From positions 1-64,000 of the forward strand of contig KV419406.1 of NCBI GenBank assembly GCA_001630475.1: a stretch of DNA of 64,000 nt. The letters run 5' to 3'. How positions within the stretch are numbered: position 1 is the first letter of the stretch; the number at the start of each line of letters is the position of its first letter. This document shows, piece by piece, positions 1 through 11,691 of this stretch. Made by a program: the position numbers and the translations under genes. The DNA is from Sistotremastrum niveocremeum HHB9708 (taxonomy: Eukaryota; Basidiomycota; Agaricomycetes; Sistotremastrales; Sistotremastraceae). A model generated the notes under the pieces. The model ran no database searches and was not told where the DNA came from. It was given only the letters and a program-made list of their open reading frames with translations.

Positions 1-535
1 CCGCTGCCGCATGCATCGACCGGAATCCAGCTTTCGTTTCAGAAATCTATTCAAAACACCATTTTCCCCTTCTCTCAACTCGCCGACTTTTAAATCATTA
101 CATTCGTCCTCCCAATTAAGTTGCACTACATTTTCGAATCAAGAACCACGTCCTCCATCCTCGGCATCAACATCACAGGCCGTCCTCGTCTATTGTTCAG
201 CTCTCAAGATCAGTGTTTCAAGATCAGGGCCTACGGCATCAAGACGAGGCCGATCATGTAAACTCGACTCTGTCGAGATGGGCTGCATTTTGGACGGTTC
301 TTCTGGGCCGTATCTGTCTCAATATCGCGTCGAACCGCTCACGGCCCTTGTATGCACTCATGTAGACCTTGGGCCAGGTCAAAGCTCTCTTTTCACTGGT
401 TATTCTGAAGTTTAGAATAGAGCTCCGAACGGTTCGGTTCGGATCGTTTTCGGTTGGAAAACTGCTCAAAACCGTGACTTGAATTCTTGATTTGAACCGA
501 TCGGATTTGAACCGCGGCTATCCGCAGTTTGTTTG
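1..535. repeat. Duplicated block at 3' side of hAT copy 1 (partner at 52200-52734)
   Basis: By eye this block matches 52200-52734 base for base except for about 12 substitutions, roughly 98% identity, with no indels. It includes the CGGTTCGGTT-rich hAT end (about 420-530) plus about 415 bases beyond it, and it continues past the left window edge. Identity stops abruptly after about base 535, where the two hAT bodies differ strongly. Open frames across it look like by-products of composition. Confidence 0.85.
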
Positions 536-2400
536 TGCAGACATTTTGTAGAGCACTGATGTCCATAATCTACATCTAATAGAATATTTTGATCACTTAT
601 CACCCCGCTTCCACTTCCTTCCTCGTTCTCCTGCACTACCCATCCGCTTTTGAAGCAGAATCATACTTCTCGTCACCATCGTCTCCCGGATTGTTGATTG
701 GCTGAGGGATGCACGTCGCAGCGACACCAGATCCCTCCCGATGCTGAACAAGCGTTCGACGCTGACAGACGAGCCCAGATGGATGTTAGAGTAGTTCATG
801 GCAGATATAGTGACATACCTGGAATTGCCAAGAATTGTCGTGCCATCCTTGCAAGAGGAGGAAATTCCTTCTTATTTTTCTTCCACCATTCCAATGGGTG
901 TACTTTCTTGGCTCGGCTCTCACGCAGATAGGTCTTGATTTCATCTTCTTCTTCCTGAACCATTGGCTCGTCATCAGCGAATCTTGACTCCATTAATTGT
1001 TCGACTTCGTCGAGTTCCCGTGCGTCATTGTTGACCTCCTGGCGTGACTGCGTAGCGCCAGCGCTGTATTCAGTGTTGTACGTCTTGACAAAGAATTCAT
1101 GACATCCTCTCACCCAATCCTCGCAGAAAATTTCTTCATTCTTGCCGCTCTTGAACAGGGCATCTTTGAAATTTGGATCTAGCACTTGTATGTCAATCAA
1201 CGTTTTATAGACAGAGCGTGATGTCAGAAAGCACTTACGTGTTGCGAAATAGTAATATTGTGTCTCGGATGATGCACGATCAAAACACTTCAGGAGTTTC
1301 TCTCGGCAGGTCGCGATGCCAGCAAGAAGGGATGGGTTGGCGAGGGCGGTCGTTGTCTGTTTGATATTGTCGAGAAAGTCCACAAGCGAGACAAAAGCGT
1401 TCATGGAGGAGGAAAGGGTTGGTTTGGAAGTGATTGACATAAAGAAAGATGCCCGTTGAAACATCTGCGACAATTAAATTACGAAAAATGTGAATTTAAA
1501 ACGATGAGCGCACCGCTAACCATCCACACAGCACCTGCGCCAGATTCCATTCCGCCTTGTCCAGCTGATGTTGAGCGAAATAGGGGTGATCAGCGTCCTG
1601 ACACACTGCATCAATAATCTGAACACGAGATAAGATTTGTTAGCAAAGGAGATAAATGTCAGCAAGGACGGACGCACATCCCGAAGATACCACGTTCGAT
1701 CATCAACATGATTGAGTGCCAGCGAGTGACCACACCCAGACCTTATACTCTTCTTTCTTCTCTTTTGCTTTCCGCTTGCGTCCTTCCTCCAAGTTCCTGA
1801 GCGCCGCTTTGAAAAGCCCGTATCGTGGAGGACTTGAACGAACAAGCTTTGATATGGCACGAATCTGGGGCAGGTTGTGAGCAGTATAGACAGTGCTGTA
1901 TCGTATAATCTTACCTTCGTGATAACCGTTGCGGCATTGGGTGGCTCTCATAAATTCGGTTCGGGAAGTGTGGATGGTATTGGTATAATGCTTGGCTCTT
2001 CTCCGGCAGGCTCTGAGACAAGGTTCTTGGCCTCTTCCTGGGTCATGGCCTCTGCATCGAAGACAGATGCTTAGGCAGCGTCTTTTGAGATAACTTTGAT
2101 GGTGGTGAGGAAATCGACGACGGCGAGATGGATGATGTGGGGCAGGCATCGGATCGTAAACTTGTCGGGGTCAACTGGGTCAACTGGTTCATCTTCGTCA
2201 AAGTCGATGCCGAAGTCGAAAGGATCAGAGCCGTTGTTGTTGTTGGCCTCCTTGAGCCGCTGAATGCGTTCTTCGTAGACCGGCGCAAGTTGTCGTGCGA
2301 TCTCTTTCATCAGCGTCCCGTTGTTGCTGGCATTGTCGGCGGAGAGTGTCAAGAACCGCACGATTGGATTCTGAGAAAGTATATAATATGACATGGAATT
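415..2400 (-). mobile_element. hAT DNA transposon copy 1, 5'-truncated and decayed
   Basis: Minus-strand pieces spell a hAT transposase. N to C they include the DKFTIRCLPHIIHLAV segment (about 2180-2070), LVRSSP (about 1840), the MFQRAS segment (about 1460), and the C-terminal dimerisation region with WWKKNKKEFPPLARMA (about 900) followed by SVSVERLFSIGRDL and LRRASLS (about 760-690). These are hallmarks of the hAT C-terminal dimerisation domain. Short introns are visible, but stops and frame changes interrupt the body. Homology to the other copies ends near 2400, so the N-terminal BED-finger part is missing. The CGGTTCGG-rich end lies at about 420-530. It is not an active element as it stands. 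Confidence 0.85.
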
Positions 2401-2832
2401 AAAAAGGCTACGGAAGCCTCACGATTACGTCACGCGCGCTTATTTTCAACGCAATCACGTTCATTTCACCATCACCTGCTACAAGACCTGCTATACGCCA
2501 TCTCTCTTTCTCGGGCCCGTCTTTGCACTCCCTGAACCAATCCAATTGCTCTTACCACACTCTTGCCTCCATCGCTATCAGCCTAGAACGGGCCAGCACG
2601 CCTCGTGTTTGATCTGGCGTGAGGAACTCAGGCGTACCGAGCCAGCCGATGCGGCCGCAACCCACACACGCTGGAACAACGAGGCTGGTAGTCAGGAAAT
2701 ATAGGGACAAGGCGAGAGAGGTAGTTAAGGAAGGTTAGGAATTGGAAAGGAATGGAAAACGAGGCTGTAGAGGACGCGAGGCATGACACATATCGTACGC
2801 TCGGTTATGTCTCCAGTTCAGGTCTAATTTCG

Positions 2833-2840
2833 TATATAAA
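2833..2840 (+). promoter_or_regulatory. TATA box candidate for the dioxygenase gene
   Basis: A TATATAAA motif stands 234 bases upstream of the ATG at 3074. A C/T-rich tract follows it, as is usual before fungal start codons. The region 2401-3073 otherwise holds no recognisable gene; hAT homology has ended by 2400. Assignment to this gene is by position only. Confidence 0.4.
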
Positions 2841-3073
2841 GCAAGCTATCGCGCTACCTAGAACATCATATCTTTGTATCCCCCTCTGTACGCTACCCTG
2901 CGCTCCCAACCCATCTGTCATTCACGCTTCATCCTCATTCTTCGCCTGATTTTCTCCACCTCTCGTTCCTTGACTCAACCGGTCCAGTCCCCCTCCTTTT
3001 CGACCTCGAGTCCCGCTTATCCGACTTTGGGTCCTGACACTCGGCACGTGGAATCCATCCAACGATTTTATAT

Positions 3074-4762
3074 ATGGAGGAAATATTTGTCCGTCGTCTG
3101 GTGAGTATCTGTTATAATTACTCGTCTAATGCATGCCTACCTATCTGATCTCACGCAGCTTCGTTCCAATCGAGAATTTGGCGGCATATTCAAGCACAGC
3201 CCAGAGCTTTACAAGATCCCGGAGTTTGACATTGCCAATCATCTCGTTGAAGAGCCAGGTGAAATGGAATCTTCTGAAGACAACATATTACCAGAAGGTG
3301 CGTTATCAGCCATCCATTTCCCCATCCTGCTCACTATTGTTCGAGGCGAACTGCAATCTTTCGATGGCCAATTTGAGAATCCAGATCTGGAACGGCCTTC
3401 AAACAAGCGAAGTGCTTTCGTGTTGATGCTGCTTTCTCACCTTCGCCACTAATCCTATCTTCAGAGCTTAGTGATTCTCGCATGCCAGCTCCCTATTCCC
3501 TGGACCCTCGAAAAGCCTGGGCTAAGCCCCCGCCTCCGGCCAGCAATCAGATCCGAAAAAGAAATAAGAAGGACCAGGCCCTTCATACCAACAAAGAGCT
3601 GATGCATATCGCACAAGCGGAGAAGGTCTTTCAGACGGACTTCGATATTGGGACGTCCAGGCGAACGCAGAGTGGATATTTGGGTATCACCAGCATGCCC
3701 AAAGTCGCTTCGGATCGTCTTCCCAAGTTCATGAATGAGTTTCCTGACTACGAGGTCTGTGAAATCGAAGAAAAGTAAGTCTGCAGAAGTTTTCCAAGCT
3801 CTAGCTGAGGTTATTCATAGGGATACCACCGTTCTGATGGACTGCGAAAACCGTGTCTTCGCCCTACGCACAGTGATACCTACCTCCGCCAAGGTCGATG
3901 CATATCTATGCGAGGTTCTTGCAGCTGCCGAAGCTTTGCAGAAAGAGCTCAGCACCCTCAAATCCACTCATAACCGTGGGGCCTATGTGTCTGCTTTATA
4001 TGGATATTCTTTCGGTGGTGGGCAAACAGTATGCACGCTTTTTCTATACTCTGATACGTCTTTGATACTCGGGCAACCAGGAACCGTGCAACTTTCACCA
4101 GACCGCAAAGACCCGCAAGGCCTGGCGCCGCTTCTTGCACAATGAAGCTGTTCGCTGGATGATCAAATATGCCATGAGTGAGGTCATTCTGAAAGACATG
4201 TTCTCCCTTATCCAAATGCATTACAGGCCTGTTCCGCAACTGGTTTCCCCGCCTTTGGGCCCATTACGTCGAACTCCATCAAGCCGTGTGTTTAAGACCG
4301 GAAAATGAATTCATGGATATATTAGCCCCCCAATGCCCGTTCTTTGCCATGTCCCAAAACTTTGGACCCCAAGCCGTCTCCATTCGCCACAAGGACACTA
4401 AGAATTTGATATCAGGTCTTTGCTTGATTTTTGTACTCGGAGTGTTTCGCCACCAAGTCGGAGGGCACCTCGTGCTACACGAAGCCAAGGTCCTATTGGA
4501 AGCCAAGCATGGCAGTATACTGATGATTCCATCAGCGGCATTGACCCATGAAAATCTCAAGATCTTGGAGGGAGAACAGCGATACGTGTTCACCATGTAC
4601 TCTGCTGGGGGAATATTCAGGTATCGGGATCATGGTTGGATGACTGATAAAGCTTATGAACAAATTCATGGGAAAAAACCTGACCTACACGAGAGTACTT
4701 GGCAGGATGGTCTTGCTCGTTTCATGAGCATAGACGAGTTGGCGGCTTCCAAAGTAGCATAG
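3074..4762 (+). CDS. TET/JBP-like 2-oxoglutarate/Fe(II) dioxygenase, six exons
   Basis: Exons 3074-3100, 3159-3411, 3465-3774, 3821-4028, 4081-4177 and 4227-4762 join in phase to 476 codons plus stop-free internal frames. The C-terminal exon carries a double-stranded beta-helix signature: HxD in SIRHKDTKN (H about 353, D about 355), a GGHLVL strand, a distal His in ALTHEN (about 406) and an Arg in GEQRYVF (about 417). It also has the FGGGQ and SAGGIFR segments that I recall from the mushroom TET/JBP-like family, whose expansion with KDZ transposons has been described. Known TET/JBP enzymes oxidise 5-methylcytosine or thymine; the substrate here is inferred, not shown. Exon 2 might contain a further intron (3298-3384). 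Alternative: another Agaricomycete DSBH oxygenase outside true TET/JBP. No KDZ transposase was seen nearby; the left neighbour is a hAT relic. Confidence 0.65.
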
Positions 4763-6144
4763 GCAATACGTATCATCACTTAAATTCTCAGTATTCATTT
4801 TTGCATCTAATTACAAGAAGGCAGTCATACACAGTAGCTGAAATAGTGAAAACCCCAATGAGAAATAAGAACTTACAATGAATGCGGCTGAGTGGCTGTA
4901 TATATACGAATCAATACGATGTGCGGGTCCTTTCTCTAAGCTAGAAACTAGATCAATACTCGAAATTCATGCCCACCATGTTTTGATAACGGGCTTATTG
5001 TATTTATTTAATCAGCAATAGATGAAGTAAAAGCTATTATGGAGCCTCTACACTGCGTTTGAGACGGCTGTCGATATTGCAAAAGCAAAACTCGCAAATT
5101 CAGCTGACCAACGATGCCTTTTATAGAATTCCCCAGGGTTCGCACTTCGAATCCGAACCAAGTAAGACCGAGAGTGCGTGGTATAGCATATCAGAGCTAT
5201 GCTAAACAGTCTGCACACTCAGTCTATCCTTAGAGGTTCGTTGGCGCAATGGGAATGCACGCTGCTCTGAAGCAACCCACCCCCGCAGCCTAACCGCGTG
5301 CAATATGGTCATCCACAAGAGCCCATCCAGTGACTGTGCGCCTTCATGATCTGGCCATGGACGATCTTTCAATCCAATGGACCGCAACGGGTATGTGATC
5401 TTGCTGATCTCTTGCCTTGCCCAGGCGAACTGTCTGTGGGAAGGGGAGACCGCAGATTCCGAGCTGCTTCATCCGCATTCCTCAATCCGGTCGCCAGATT
5501 TTGATGAACCTCTTCCTCTGACTATCATTTAGAACGTGTACTCAGGTCAGTCACCGGAAAACCCTCTCATCGGACCCAAACCGTACCTGACGATCCCGGC
5601 AGCGCAATCATATTGCACTTTCGAGAGCTGAGCAATACATCCTGCGTCGTGAATTGGTCAAGCATATCATTCAATCATCGTTGTGAATTGGCACCTCTCT
5701 GCGGAAGAATGACCCTCATCAATGTTCGGTTTGGAACCAGAGTCCACCCTTGGCAGAAGTCCTTTCACAATACATGAGCCACACGCAAGGCGACACGCAC
5801 TACTTTTCATCTCTGCTTACTGTTCTCCGCACCTGGTACTCCCGGATTCGGCTTGACACGATCACTGTCCGGAGCGTCGCCCCTTATCGAGAGCTCTTCT
5901 TGAAAGAATGTGCGCTGGAGGTCTCCCGCATAGAGGCAGTACCTGGGTTTACGGAGCCGCTCGTGATGCACATTCTCCAACCATTGGTAAATCCACCGTT
6001 TCTTTGCTTGCGCAGAGCCCTTCTCTCGGGACTCCGTCCCCACTCTGAAACCAAAGAATGGTTGATACATGAGTAAGCCAAACATCAGAACTATGCCATA
6101 CTGACTTTTTTCCCCTGGCATGATCACGTCTTGCTTTGGGGGTT
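4763..6144. other. No assigned gene; one coherent unknown frame at 5750-6076 (+)
   Basis: I recognise nothing certain here. The plus-strand frame 5750-6076 (108 residues) reads like real protein, with helical, leucine-rich sequence such as SSLLTVLRTWYSRIRLD, and it ends just upstream of a helicase-gene fragment. It may be another captured exon of a gene outside the window. The remainder shows only short frames. Confidence 0.4.
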
Positions 6145-6610
6145 ACCTAGAGTCCAGACTGGCTTTGATCATTGGCAATCAAGTCGTTCATTTGTGAGTG
6201 CACGATCCTCTCACTGCGCCTCTCTCTAAACGCTGCGTAGGGGATGAAGGCACATCCATTCTCTACACTTCTCAACAAGAAAGTCCCGGTCATAATGTAC
6301 AATGAACTGGTGAGTGTCGCCTCTCATGCTGCGATGTGTTGTGCCATGGTCTGACCGATTGTCCATCTTCCTCGTGGATCACTAGCATCAACATTGACAC
6401 AAGATGCGTCTGCCCGTCACCCGCTATATATCATCACGGAACTGCCTCGGCAATAGCCAGACAACCGCTGCATCAAGGATTCAAAGGATATCGTATACCG
6501 TACGTTCACGCTGTATCTACAATCCTCCTGTTGCCTGTAATGCAATCCCTTCTGAGCAACCACTTCAAGATTTCGGAGTGTATTACACGGAGCGCTTCAG
6601 GCAGCCCCTT
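6145..6610 (+). pseudogene. Copied 3' end of the DHX33-type helicase gene, fragment 1
   Basis: The stretch aligns with 22535-22920 of the helicase gene. It covers the end of exon 9, the intron before the HPSS exon, the exon encoding HPFSTLLNKKVPVIMYNEL, the following intron, a degenerate last exon and part of the 3' flank. Because introns and flank are kept, this is a DNA-level copy, not a processed transcript. The terminal exon has diverged and would not encode the native C-terminus. It joins repeat R directly at about 6637. Confidence 0.75.
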
Positions 6611-6636
6611 GGCGATCACCAAGCTCGTTGCAAGAC

Positions 6637-7330
6637 TGTTGCAAGTTTGTCGCGGCGTGGGTCCGTATTTGGGGCTGTTTGGCGTCGATGTGTGCTCCTA
6701 TTTGGCTGTTTGGTCGTGCTTGGCCTCTGGGATCAGGGAGCGCGAAGCCTGGTCGGAAAGAGCCGACATCTCTTGTCCTCTCCCCTCTCCCCTCTCCATG
6801 CCCAGTGGTGAAGCCTCCGCCCTGGAAGCCTGCTGGTGCCTCGGTCCCCACTCCCCACACAGGATGGCATCCGCTGTCCTGTGCGCGCCCGCCGCGGCTT
6901 GCTGGAGCAAGTCGTGGCACCTACTGGACGCCAGATCGAGTGATCACCAGCTCCCACGTTACATCGCGCGTGTGGCGTGGGGGTCCAGTTTGTAGGAGCG
7001 CTGGGTCCTTCGTGGTGGGGTCGGCGGCGGCCTCAGGGATCTCGTTAAACAGTCAAGACTGCCAGCAACGACATGGTAAGCTCCCGGCCTCTTTCCCCTT
7101 GTTACCCTCGGGCCCGATCTCCTGGTGAGTGCGCGCCGTGTGCAGATGCTGCTGTTCTGACTCCCTCCGTCTAGCTCTTCGCAGGCTCTCCGCCGACTGA
7201 GTCCATCCTCAGCTTCATGCCATCAATGTTTCGTCTCCGATGAGCACGCCGCGTCAAAGTAGTGTCGACGGCAGGCCCGTCGCTAGTGTTTTCCCATTGC
7301 TTCCGTACATAGATGTATTTCCCATTTGTA
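6637..7330 (+). repeat. Repeat R, copy 1 (GC-rich, about 690 bp)
   Basis: This is one of four copies: 6637-7330 (+), 38075-38740 (-), 47230-47801 (+, truncated) and 61638-62310 (+). The core, including GGAGCAAGTCGTGGCACC and GGTCGGCGGCGGCCTCAGG, is almost unchanged between copies. This copy is the most diverged. High GC leaves frames of 100-166 codons open on both strands, but I see no protein family in them. It starts near TGTTGCAAG; class is unknown, and a solo LTR or non-autonomous element is possible. Confidence 0.8.
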
Positions 7331-7523
7331 TCTAGCACGCACTTCCGCCGTTGAACTTGGACTCCTACTGCTGGAATTCACCCCTCGCTATCGAACTCCC
7401 GTAGTTATTGACAATAAACATACGTAGCTGCCCTAGCTTGCTTGTGCATCTGGGATCAAGTAGTGTATCATCTAGGATCAAAGCTGATGTGACATGTGCA
7501 TCTACAGCTAGCAAAGACAGTGC

Positions 7524-8973
7524 TTAATTTTCAGGCACAGAGAATGAGAAATCTGTCATTCGCTTCTTGCCCAACTCTGCTAACACGGCAGCCTGCGCAT
7601 CACTGACCAGGGTCCCTTCCAATATCTCCACCCTGGACAGATGGGGAAGATGCAATGTTGAGCAATCGAGGAGGTCCAAGGTGGCCGTGATGTTACCAGA
7701 GAGACGCAGGACCTCCACGGTGGCAAGATCCTGGAAAGCAAGACGCCACAGTTCCGTAAGATCCACCATTTGCAGAGGGGACTCTCCGGCGGCGGCGCCA
7801 TCACCTGGGAGATGATTCTGAATCGTGAGCTCTCGTGGCTCGACGCACAGCTTGGCTGCCAATGTTCTGACGACGGCGACAAGCAGAGCAAGAAAAATTC
7901 CCTCCTCATCGACGACATATAGGCCATACAGGGGACGCCAATCGATGGCATACACATATTCGGGAGATCCGTCTGTGACGAAGAGAATGCGATCGGGATG
8001 CAGAGTGATACGAAGAAAGGTGGGGGTGATAGGTTTGAGCGGAGCGAACGGGAAAGTATCCGTCATCGAGGGACTTCTGAGACCGTGTTGATCGACGATC
8101 AATTTCTCGTGGACGGCGAGTTTGGTTATTGCGGGGAGCATGAGGGATGCCAGAAGGGAATGGACAAGAAACGACTCCATGTTCTTTACAGTCAGCAATC
8201 GGCAAGCCGGGAGCGACACTCGAACTTCAGCCTCGGTGGCTATTTCGAAAGAAAAGCGCTCTGGAGCGCCGATGACGCTCAAGTCCTCGAGTGCAGGCAG
8301 GGCTGACAACGTAGACAAGAGTCTTTGGTGTCCGCTGGGTTCAATGCTTATCTTGAGGACGCGCAGAGTTGGGAAACATCGCAGATTGGGGGTGTGGGTG
8401 GCATAAATGCATGCTGAAGCGAGCTGTGGAGCACTTCCTGCAAAGAGTGCAGCGATGATCTCGACCTTGTGGGCAACATTGAGACGGCAGCTCTGCAAGA
8501 CGGGAGCCGCAGTATCGATGGCTAGCGCCAGCCTCTGGCTGCATTGATTATTGTGAATGAATAAGTCTAGGTGCGCAATCGTAGACATGTTGTCGAGCAG
8601 GAATTTGGTCCAGTGTTGTTGATCGGATCGGTGCTTTCTTGTGCCTCTTGCCTCCAGAGTGTTCAAGAAGACGGTGAGTGGGCGGCCCTGGGACCGTTGC
8701 AGATATAGATCGACAGCGTCGTTTGGCCATTGGAGGTATATGGTTGACCAAAGATGGTGACAAGCGCGCTCCAAGCAAACGAATGCACGAAGTCTGGCTT
8801 CGCTGAGGGGCCTGTGAACACGAAAATGCACTGACATAGGACATCACATACATTTGTCCGAGAAGCAAGGTATGCCTGAGTCTCGTCTTTGCCGACGCAT
8901 ATGCCCCTCGGTCTGACATGTAACATTCTACTATTTTGAATAGTACATCGTCAGGCAAGGTGTTGAAAGGCAT
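7524..8973 (-). CDS. F-box/leucine-rich-repeat-like protein
   Basis: Two exons, 8973-8852 and 8811-7524, join in phase across a short 40-base intron to give 469 residues. The N-terminus has an F-box core, LPDDVLFKIVECY, at about residues 6-18. The rest is a leucine-rich body with phrases such as LRVLKISIEPSG and LEDLSVIGAP, the pattern of the expanded mushroom F-box/LRR families. F-box proteins recruit substrates to SCF ubiquitin ligases; the target is unknown. The start is the first ATG before the F-box. It is divergent from the RRM gene, with 246 bases between start codons that could serve as a shared promoter. The intron is short, so the exact junction deserves caution. Confidence 0.75.
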
Positions 8974-9219
8974 CTCCAGAGGTTCAGCGAGTGAGACCGC
9001 CCCTAGCCAGCTAATAGACGAGTCAGTCTGGTTCAGCTCAGGACGCGAAGATGCAAAGGACGCCGATGCTGAAAGACCTAGGAAATGACAGGGTTCATGA
9101 GCTCACCGGTATCCTGATCGTCAGCTTGTCCTGCGACTTCAAGTCAGGTTGTTTGGTTGCCTTTGCACCAGCTTCGCGTTTCGTCCCATTGACCATTTCT
9201 TGATTCATATACTGGCCAC

Positions 9220-10459
9220 ATGATGTCCAGCTCAAAACATGACCACCACGCTAAGCCATCACAGCCAACCTTCCCCGCAGGATCGGAGGCCGTAGTGGCG
9301 AAACTCATGTCCCAAGGCTCGATACGTAAGGCTATCGGTGTCAACCCCTCCGACGCCAACGCCTTGCTTGTTCGAGCACCCTCCACCTCTCAAAATACAG
9401 AATACAATCCACCTACAGCTATTTCACTTCCCAAGGAGCAAAAGGAGCTACGCGAACGCCAGAACAGCCCAAAACGGCGTCGGCTAGCCCCAAGCTCGGA
9501 CGCCAGTACTACCCGAACACCTAACGACACTTCATGCAAGTTACTTGTTGGTGGGATCCCCCCGGAGCTCTCCCATATCTGGGTGAGCAGACTCCTACGC
9601 GTAAGTAGACCGTTTATGAGTCTGTGATTCCCCTCGACCGTCGTCATTTGTAGGCCTGCGGTGCCGAGGGCGAGGACATCGACTTCAAGCCCCGCAAAAA
9701 GCCTTTTTGTACCAACAAGTTTCTTGAGCATGGGTTTGCCAGCTTTGAGCAGCCCAAAAGCATGCTGAGGGCGATCCAGCTGCTCAACGGTCTCCCACTC
9801 CCGGGATTCGATGAGAAGTGGCAAACAAGGAAGCTGACCGTCAAACCCGACTCCTGGCTCGAAGCCAGATTGGATGCATACTATCGCCTCCATGGGATGA
9901 GTCAGGTACGTCCCTTCTTTTTCTTTTCTGCCTTTGATGTGTTGCCTGCCGAAGCGCTAATGTCATACGCAGGTAGACCGAGTGGCGCTAGAGGTTGCGA
10001 GACGCAGCGTTCAACGACTCCACCAGTCCATGTGGCAGTTTCAAGAGGTGCGCCTTCCGTGGTCGATTCCCATTGCAAGCTCTCACCCCTTGCGCTCCTC
10101 GCTGACAGGTGGAGAAAGAGAAAGAGAAAGAGAAAGAACGTACTCGGAGGCGTAGGATTGCGGAGGCCACGCCATCTCCAGCGGACGCTGAGATTGGCCC
10201 TGGCGCACCACCTTCGAGCAAGGAAGCCGAAGTTTGTCTTGGTGGTTCTGGTTCTTCCTCTCGTTGTCACGGAACCGAGGCGGAACTGAGAGTGCCAGTG
10301 GAAAAGACAGCCCCTGCTCGAGAGACTCAGGAGGACGGCCAGCTCGAGCCTGGTAATGGATCATCTGCGAAAGACGGCGCTTCCGACCGTTGCAAGGAGA
10401 AAGGCAACGATTCACAGCTCAGTCCATCCTCTACAGACAAGGCCGATCCGAATGAATAG
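9220..10459 (+). CDS. RRM-domain RNA-binding protein, RBM25-like
   Basis: Exons 9220-9600, 9654-9905, 9973-10047 and 10109-10459 are all in phase and give 352 residues. A divergent RRM spans about residues 104-195, with an RNP2-like LLVGGI and an RNP1-like EHGFASFEQ. This order and the KLTVKPDSWLEARLD tail resemble the RRM of RBM25/Snu71-type U1 snRNP-associated splicing factors. A Glu/Lys/Arg stretch encoded by a GAGAAA microsatellite follows, then a low-complexity acidic tail. No PWI domain was seen, so it is shorter than RBM25. A second ATG lies immediately after the first (9223). Likely nuclear and splicing-related, by inference. Confidence 0.7.
10108..10140 (+). repeat. GAGAAA hexamer microsatellite inside the last exon of the RRM gene
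   Basis: About five GAGAAA units encode an alternating Glu-Lys run. Length changes in whole units would keep the reading frame. Confidence 0.8.
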
Positions 10460-11690
10460 CCACGGTCTGTGTTTTGCACTTTTGCTGTGCTTGAGTGCAC
10501 AATGTGTCCCTCTGTATGCTGTTAAAAGTGTGTGCTGATGCTGTTTCTCTGCTCTTCTTCTAGAAGTGTTCGTTCCGGCTGCAACAGCTTTTCTTCGCCG
10601 ACTTCTACTTTTGTCTGATACGTCACCAAACGGCTTCTGTCTGAAAGATGTTGAATTATGTCTCCACCTTCAATGCTCCGATCTTGGACTGCGATGTGCT
10701 CCCGTTCCCGGACAGCCTTAGCCCTATGAACATCTGGTGTTTATTCTCTAGCGCGATAATCAGAATTTCCCGGAGCTTGAATCCTGCATTTATACCAAAA
10801 TCTCCCATTCTTTACTTCGAGTGCCTGGTGCTGGTCCCATGAAGCTGTGTACTTGGTTTTTCTTCTGTCATGTCATTGGTTTTGTCTCATCTTTACAGTG
10901 TCAATCTCTGGAACACAACGGATACAAAGTCACCCCAGCACTGCAATATTCCGAACTCCTCATTCCCGCGATCCTGGCCCTACCATGCATGCACAATTGA
11001 TATTCTAATTACTGTACCACGCCCTCGTTGTGTATTTCATTTTCTTTGCATATAAATTGATAGCACGCACAATGCGGCTAACTCGAACCCCATGATGCTG
11101 CCGGGATCGTGTACCAATGGTGGTCGTATTAAAATTTAAAAGATTGCTCCGTCGCTGTGGCGAGAACTGGGGCCGGCAATGATGGGCGCGAGGTGACCGT
11201 ACGCGTGGCCTTCCGTGACCTTGGTTCCCGGGCTTCTCGTCTATACTCGTATCATTTCCTATTTAGGTTGTAAACTTACTGAGTGTGCGCTCCTTGAGAC
11301 GAAAAAGTCGAGGCGCCTCAAGAATATCCCTTCGAGAGTAGCGCACACACCTTTTGGAAAGGCGTGCTCGCCTCACTCGAAAACTGATGGACGAGGTCTC
11401 CAATTCCTCTGTGCGTGCTCATTTTTTAGATCGACTAGATCGAGAACCGAGGACCAGGTTTCAGCATTGATTTTATTCTATTTCATTTAGCCTGTCGATC
11501 AATACCATGAAGCTTGCTATCGAACTTTCGAGCAATCCTGGGAATAAATAAATGATATGTACACAAGAGAATGCTTTGGTCTTCTCTAAGTTCTTTGACA
11601 AGAGACACATGCTTCACAATGTTAATGATACAACTTACGGGTAATGTACTTGTCGGAGGTAGCAGCGGTGGCATAACTGGGGTCTCGGTC
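10460..11690. other. Intergenic, nothing recognised
   Basis: Only short frames without protein character. A palindrome-like stretch near 11320-11395 (GAGGCGCCTC and GGCGTGCTCGCCTC) has no assigned role. The RRM gene's 3' flank and the HSP70 pseudogene's 3' side occupy its ends. Confidence 0.5.
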
Positions 11691-11691
11691 T

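Noticed and set aside
11-415. 134-codon frame (149 codons at 52165-52614) as a conserved small gene
   Set aside because: Conservation is explained by the recent duplication of the whole block; composition is low complexity and there is no start context or homologue I know.
6628-7128. 166-codon frame in repeat R, conserved in copies at 38.3-38.8, 47.2-47.7 and 61.7-62.1 kb
   Set aside because: All frames on both strands stay open because of high GC and near-identity of recent copies; no domain, and copy-to-copy changes do not favour one frame.
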